DNA from: Mayamaea pseudoterrestris
Lineage: Eukaryota > Bacillariophyta > Bacillariophyceae > Sellaphorales > Sellaphoraceae
Reading direction: 5' to 3'
DNA length: 64,000 nt
Assembly (NCBI GenBank): GCA_027923505.1
Contig: BROI01000017.1
Span: 372,001-436,000, forward strand
The position numbers and the translations under genes are program-made. The notes under the pieces were generated by a model. That model had not been told where the DNA came from and did not search any database. It saw only the letters and a list, made by a program, of their open reading frames with translations. Shown here piece after piece: positions 59,412 to 64,000 of this stretch; the first letter of the stretch is position 1; each line of letters starts with the position of its first letter.

Positions 59412-62024
59412 CTATGCCCAATACACATGGGTCAAAGAGTAAGTGAGCAGTCTATCGCATCCGGTGAGTCGTATAGCCAACTCGACATCTCTTGGCTCCC
59501 CATGAGTCATATTTTTGTTGTCGACAAGCTGGAAAACGTCGACGACTCTCTGGACTGACACTTTATTGGCTTTGAACGTTTCTGCATCCCAAGTGGTGAT
59601 CTCTCCGTCAACAGCAAACTGGAATTTGTAATCTGGGCAAGGCTGCGGTACTTTAGCACCGCCAAGACTTCTTGCAGGACCATTTCGAACATCATCAGGG
59701 CGCTGCATCGTGCCGTACGAGCCCGATGCTTGCAGAAGTCGATCTCCATGGGTGCCTCCAGCTTCGCTATCGCAAACATTATTCTCGCATGTCCAATTTT
59801 CAGTTGCAGGCGACCCTCCGCTTCGCCAAAGTTCCATCTTAATGGCAATGAACCCCTCTTGCACATTGGCCAGATTCATGACCAGCCAGCCGCTGAGTCC
59901 GTCAAACGCCATCCCACCGCGACCATCGTTGTGGTGGTGGAGTAAACAACTCTCCTCCGCGCCTCGATTGCACCAAGAGTCATAGGTTCCATCACAATTG
60001 TCACTTGCAGCTGGCGTGTCAATCAAGGCCAATCCTCGACCCGGTGGCATGAAGTCCTTACTTTTAAACTCGATGGGAGATGCATTCGCCAGCATATCAA
60101 CATGTTTCTTTCGAGCCAGATTGACGGTAAATTCGTGCCCGTTCTCGATAACTTGCAGCGAGTTAACTTCACCAATCGGTGGGTCGGCGAACGAGTACTC
60201 CACGTCGGGTGGATCATATACATTGGGTCTCGTCTTTGGAACGCTGTCGCCCTTCATAATGCTGCGTATTGACGATTGATATCCCAAAGCGCGTGGAGTA
60301 AATTCAGTTCTAGAGTTGATTGGTCGAGTGCAGAAGAGCGGATGAATGTTCATTTCCTCGCATGTGGCAGTCGAGGTCACTTTTGAGCGAATCGCTTCAT
60401 AATGATTAGTAACATGCCAAGCCTCGTCGGGCAGAACGTATCCGTCAGCATTTTGCCATTGCGTTAAAGCCGCATGAGTCGCGCGCAGCAAGGTGAACGC
60501 TTGTGTTCGCCCGAGCAACTGGTGCCACCGCCAGCCAGGGTGCCAACTTGCTTGACCAGACACTTCACTATTCTGATGATTTGGCGAAAAGTCGTCTCGC
60601 TCAATCCAGCATTTCGTATTGTACTTGTTCGCGTTTGATAAGCATCCATCTTTTATTTCACCATCACAATGTAAGAAGCGAGCCGCCCAGGGTAGATTGT
60701 CGGCATCCACAATGCTCGTCATCTTTTCAATACCAGCCATGGCTTCGCCAACGATATTACCAAGATCGGCCCCAGTCTCCAATGCAAAGTTTCGAGCAAA
60801 GTCCCCAGCCACCGAGTTCCAAATAACTGGCACTCTGTTTCCACTGACCAAGCCAGCTCGCAAAAAATATTCCACGAATGGATTTTTCTCCGTCATTTCC
60901 GAGTCCCAATCCAAAATGTCAATCTCGGTACCATAAATATCCTTGGCTCCCATGGCATTGTGCGCCGTCCCAAGCCCGCCCATGCCAACGTTGTGCGCGC
61001 GGAAAAAGACTCCGAGTCGCGCAAAGACTGGTTCAATAATTTTCCCCATTTGCAGCGTGTACGACTGCCAAAAGTGGTTGCCATGTCCCGCCGCCGACGA
61101 ATGCCCGCCCATCAAGTACGTAAAAGAGTCTTGCGTCAAAATGGCGTGCAGAATGCGCCGCTGCAGACCACTCCAACCGTTGGAAAACATCCATCCGGCA
61201 CTGTCGGTTATATCGTGTTTGAGTTGGCTCATGTATTCCTGGTTGGCTATATCGACAATGTTGACGTGAAACATTTTGGAGCGCTCCTCAAAGTCAAGGT
61301 TAGGTTGATCAAACTTGCTGTGTCCGTATTCTCCGAGAATGGCTTCCATGGAGCGCTCCACCAGTTTGATAGATTCGTCGAGAAAGTTGGACAAGAATTC
61401 CGTGTCGAGCTGCCAGGCGTTTGACGGAAAGGCGGATCGAGGGACATCGCGGTTTGGATAATTGGCGTAGTAATCATCCGTCGGACGCTTCTTGGCTTTG
61501 GCGTCTACAAACTTCCACTCTCCCCATTTTGTCGCCAATTCCTTCCGTTCTTCCTTTGACAAGTGCGTTCTAAACAAATACTTTGGTGACAATCGATTTG
61601 GAGATTGCTTGTATCCTGGCTCATTGAAACCTCCAGTGCCAGGTCGAGCACCATTGGTGTGATGCTTGTTGCGGAGTCTCCAGCCTGAACCGCCGCCATC
61701 GTCGCGCCATTCTTTTGCAGACGGTGGAGCGACATAATTGTTTGAGCCGTCGTTGTTCTTGGCAGCGAAAATCAAGCAGACAAAGACGAGAACAAATCCA
61801 AGACTGCTGAAGAGCATGTTGCGTCTGACAAAATCTGACACTTGGTCTTGAATCGTCGTCATGTGAGTGATTTCTGCAAAGTCTTCGTCCATTTCCGCGT
61901 CTGCATCTACGAGCGGCGAAACCAGCTTGTCGTCGTCTCGTTCATTGTCTTGTTGTTGGTGGTGATCGCTGTATGCTTCATCCAAGTCCTCGTCGTCTCG
62001 GTAGGAAGAGTTGATTGTTGACAT
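59412..62024 (-). CDS. Large type II membrane protein with an SGNH-like catalytic pattern, function unknown
   Basis: 870 residues, single exon, ATG at 62024. Acidic cytosolic N-terminus (about 70 residues), one membrane helix at about 72-90 (LFSSLGFVLVFVCLIFAAK), a Gly/Asn-rich stalk, then a large lumenal domain. Within it: TYLMGGHSSAAGHGNHFWQS near 300, HNVGMGGLGTAHNAMGAKDI near 345, TEIDILDWDSEMTEKNPF, and DEAWHVTNHYEAI near 560. The spacing of a Gly-x-Ser block, Gly/Asn blocks and a late Asp-x-x-His recalls SGNH/GDSL hydrolases, but the first block lacks the classic GDS, so activity is uncertain. The C-terminal third has many cysteines and a CNRGAEESCLLHHHNDGRGG segment. Golgi or cell-surface glycan modification is a guess. 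Confidence 0.65.
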   Translation of the reverse strand: MSTINSSYRDDEDLDEAYSDHHQQQDNERDDDKLVSPLVDADAEMDEDFAEITHMTTIQDQVSDFVRRNMLFSSLGFVLVFVCLIFAAKNNDGSNNYVAPPSAKEWRDDGGGSGWRLRNKHHTNGARPGTGGFNEPGYKQSPNRLSPKYLFRTHLSKEERKELATKWGEWKFVDAKAKKRPTDDYYANYPNRDVPRSAFPSNAWQLDTEFLSNFLDESIKLVERSMEAILGEYGHSKFDQPNLDFEERSKMFHVNIVDIANQEYMSQLKHDITDSAGWMFSNGWSGLQRRILHAILTQDSFTYLMGGHSSAAGHGNHFWQSYTLQMGKIIEPVFARLGVFFRAHNVGMGGLGTAHNAMGAKDIYGTEIDILDWDSEMTEKNPFVEYFLRAGLVSGNRVPVIWNSVAGDFARNFALETGADLGNIVGEAMAGIEKMTSIVDADNLPWAARFLHCDGEIKDGCLSNANKYNTKCWIERDDFSPNHQNSEVSGQASWHPGWRWHQLLGRTQAFTLLRATHAALTQWQNADGYVLPDEAWHVTNHYEAIRSKVTSTATCEEMNIHPLFCTRPINSRTEFTPRALGYQSSIRSIMKGDSVPKTRPNVYDPPDVEYSFADPPIGEVNSLQVIENGHEFTVNLARKKHVDMLANASPIEFKSKDFMPPGRGLALIDTPAASDNCDGTYDSWCNRGAEESCLLHHHNDGRGGMAFDGLSGWLVMNLANVQEGFIAIKMELWRSGGSPATENWTCENNVCDSEAGGTHGDRLLQASGSYGTMQRPDDVRNGPARSLGGAKVPQPCPDYKFQFAVDGEITTWDAETFKANKVSVQRVVDVFQLVDNKNMTHGEPRDVELAIRLTGCDRLLTYSLTHVYWA

Positions 62025-62740
62025 GACGACGCTAGTTTCTGTTGTAAAGGAACTCTAATTGAAGAGTAACTTGGCTTTGGCTTGTATACTATGATCCTTG
62101 CAGCTTTTGTGGAATGAACGTCGAAGTGTGATGCTTGCCTTGCTGCGAATGCAATCCTTCCAAGGTCATTTTCCGGTCACGCTCAGCGCGCCATTCTTAA
62201 GTAGAAGCGAGACGGTCATTAATCGTGTTTTATAAATGACTGACTTTGAAAATGCTCAGACTTACAGTTAGCTATCGTTTGTGCGCTGCATTCGCTTGCT
62301 TGTCCTCCTTTCTGTAACAAACTCACGTATATAAAAGCGCAAAGACAAACTCGGGGGTTGAACTTGCGTGGAAAGTGTACACTATCGGTAGTTATTTCTA
62401 ATAGGCTTGCAACTGCAAATTGCTGGCTGCAATGGTCGCCTGAATTTAAAGACTACCATATTTTTTATGTTCCTACTTCTTATACATCCTCCAGACTTGC
62501 GTTTGCAACAACAGGCAAAAATTGGCTGAGCGAAGGGCCTCCTGCAGGTACTTCAAGCCAGACTGGCTTGCCTAGCAACTTTGATAGCAAAAGCAGTGAT
62601 ATAGCTGCAGCTATATTCGTTTAAACATAAGCCACAACCCACATATTGCATGACCAATGCTGAAACATTTCGCCGTATCGGTTGGGTAGCTAAAGGTGTG
62701 ACAGTCGACTACGGTAGCCTCCCAGCTCCAGCAACCTCCA
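62025..62740. other. Intergenic, divergent promoters
   Basis: 716 bp between the type II membrane protein gene (minus) and the basic-region gene (plus). A plus-strand frame at 62358-62624 has no recognisable product. TATATAAA occurs near 62330. Confidence 0.5.
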
Positions 62741-63724
62741 ATGGACGAAGCCAATGCAGCCACTGGCAATGCAATGATGCGCGCCAAGGTATTCGACGCC
62801 AGCCGATCCATGAAATTCAAATACATAGACAACGGCAATGTCAGTTTGCGTCTTGACGTTTCGTATTTAGACAGCGTGACGAACCATCCAAGCGTGACAG
62901 TCACGTTACCTCCAATGTCGGTTCGTCCTGATTTTCGCTGGGAACGATTTGCATTGTCACACTTTCTCTCCTGCATTGTGTTTTTTTGCCTCCACCAACC
63001 TTGGATCATCCATTCATCCATTACAGACATGACCATGACCAACACTTCTCCAGAAGCAGAAGACGACCGCATTCAACGCAAGCGCCATGCCGCCAAGCTC
63101 CGTCAACGTCGCTGCCGCGAAAAGAAGCGACTCATGGCCACCAACAAAGCAACGCCCATGGTTGCGACGGCCGTGTCGCGCCGCAAGAGTCTTCGCACGG
63201 TGGAAGCAGTGTCGTCGTCGTCATCGCCAACGACTGCAACCATGGATCCCTACGATCATCATCATCACCACCAAGCCATGTATCAGCAGCAGCAGTTTCA
63301 TGAGCACGAATGGAATCTTCATCACCACCAGCAGCCTCACTACATTCACCCCAACTACACCATGACATTTTTGCCGCATCCCCGCCGCTTGGAGATTCCC
63401 GACGCTGCGCGTTGGTCGTCTCCAATGCTCGTTAGCGACAACGATGACAGCGTCATTGAAGCAAGCATTGGATGCAGTCGCCGATCGTCACTGTCATCGT
63501 CCAATGACACTGAATCATCGAATACACCAACCTCAGTCTTGGATACGCATGAGGAAGCTGCCATTCGCGCCATGCTGTCGCTGTCGTCAAGCAGTAGTAT
63601 TCACTCGGATGCAGACTCGGCTGCCAGTGACGAAAGTGTGCAAGGTGGTGGTAGCGATGCAACCGAGTGGACAACAACGAATTTGCCATGCGACTCTCCA
63701 GTCCATGAAACGCTGGCACTATAA
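62741..63724 (+). CDS. bZIP-like basic-region transcription factor without a leucine zipper
   Basis: The frame is open from the ATG at 62741 (327 residues). A second ATG at 63029 begins 231 residues that hold all recognisable content; a TTACAG acceptor-like site lies just before it, so an upstream exon or 5' UTR intron is possible. The core is a basic DNA-binding stretch, RKRHAAKLRQRRCREKKRL, like the basic half of bZIP proteins (N/H-x-x-A-A/K-x-x-R-x-R). No heptad leucines follow; instead come a Ser/Thr region, a His/Gln-rich segment, Ser-rich acidic stretches (likely activation region) and an end TLAL. DNA binding without a zipper would require another dimer element. A nuclear role is inferred. 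The 5' part (62741-63028) could be untranslated. Confidence 0.55.
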   Translation: MDEANAATGNAMMRAKVFDASRSMKFKYIDNGNVSLRLDVSYLDSVTNHPSVTVTLPPMSVRPDFRWERFALSHFLSCIVFFCLHQPWIIHSSITDMTMTNTSPEAEDDRIQRKRHAAKLRQRRCREKKRLMATNKATPMVATAVSRRKSLRTVEAVSSSSSPTTATMDPYDHHHHHQAMYQQQQFHEHEWNLHHHQQPHYIHPNYTMTFLPHPRRLEIPDAARWSSPMLVSDNDDSVIEASIGCSRRSSLSSSNDTESSNTPTSVLDTHEEAAIRAMLSLSSSSSIHSDADSAASDESVQGGGSDATEWTTTNLPCDSPVHETLAL

Positions 63725-64000
63725 GAATCAATGGAGTTCAATTCCTTCTTCGTGTGAAAAAAGGCTCTATAATTAAAGTGTACTCGTTGCTGGTTTCAGA
63801 TGCATGTCACCTGTGCTACCGCAACAGCGCAAGTTTGGCGTACCAAATGAGTCTACTCTTGTCCTTGCCTGCAAATGTGATTAACTAAACAGGTTTTTTA
63901 CTGTCCTCTATGTGTCTTTTGGCTATGGTATGGAACTGTATCGTAGTGCAGCTGGAGGCTGGCGTCAACAGCGATACGAGGCAGACTGAGGCTACCGGTA

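Noticed and set aside
62358-62624. 88-codon plus-strand ORF
   Set aside because: Unrecognised and short, in a divergent promoter region; no support beyond being open.
1-64000. tRNA, rRNA or snoRNA genes
   Set aside because: No convincing A/B boxes or cloverleaf were found by eye; a covariance-model scan would be needed to exclude them.
1-64000. Bacterial gene cluster or operon transferred as a block
   Set aside because: Neighbouring genes have unrelated functions, introns and eukaryotic families; no run of intronless bacterial-type genes is present.

Overview
The window comes from the nuclear genome of a photosynthetic protist, most likely a diatom or a close stramenopile alga. The reasons are a nucleus-encoded chlorophyll synthase with a signal-peptide-like presequence, short GT-AG introns (about 75-275 bp), dense gene packing on both strands, and a family mix common in diatoms: a DUR3-type urea symporter, an AMT ammonium channel, an M11 gametolysin-like protease, proline/serine-linked secreted proteins and a TPR-like protein family. 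Species cannot be named from the sequence alone.

Layout. 1-19.2 kb: the 3' part of a giant HECT ubiquitin ligase, a TEN1-like OB-fold protein, a four-repeat sulfotransferase-like Golgi-type protein, a UPF0548/DUF1990 protein, a secreted Reeler-like protein, a membrane-anchored glycosidase-like protein, and RPA3. 19.6-24.5 kb: the urea symporter DUR3 (8 exons, minus) divergent from chlorophyll synthase (4 exons, plus). 24.6-27.8 kb: a decayed GH30 glucosylceramidase and a 5'-truncated lysine-methyltransferase-like gene, head to head, then a small coiled-coil ORF. 27.8-35.4 kb: a whole-looking DIRS-type (PAT-like) tyrosine-recombinase retroelement with split direct repeats. 35.4-46.2 kb: a coiled-coil protein, a DEAD-box helicase relic, a hemerythrin, two surface or secreted proteins, RIO1 kinase, a PARP-zinc-finger/PADR1/helix-hairpin-helix protein and a TPR-like protein. 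46.6-52.1 kb: a Ty3/gypsy element with three 226-bp LTR copies. 52.4-64 kb: a GPR180/TMEM145-like receptor, an M11 protease with a 14-nt microexon, an AMT ammonium transporter, a large type II membrane protein and a basic-region (bZIP-like) protein.

How the genes relate. Eukaryotic neighbours are independent transcription units, but themes recur. Nitrogen uptake is represented by DUR3 and AMT. Genome maintenance is represented by RPA3, the TEN1-like protein and the zf-PARP/PADR1/HHH protein. The secretory pathway and surface are represented by sulfotransferase repeats, glycosidases, the M11 protease and several secreted or anchored proteins. Exon structures were built by hand from reading frame, splice sites and family conservation; their joints are given for each gene. 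The most notable items are the four-repeat sulfotransferase, the PARP-like nick-sensor architecture without a catalytic domain, the split-repeat DIRS element wedged between two host ORFs, and the tandem LTR arrangement.
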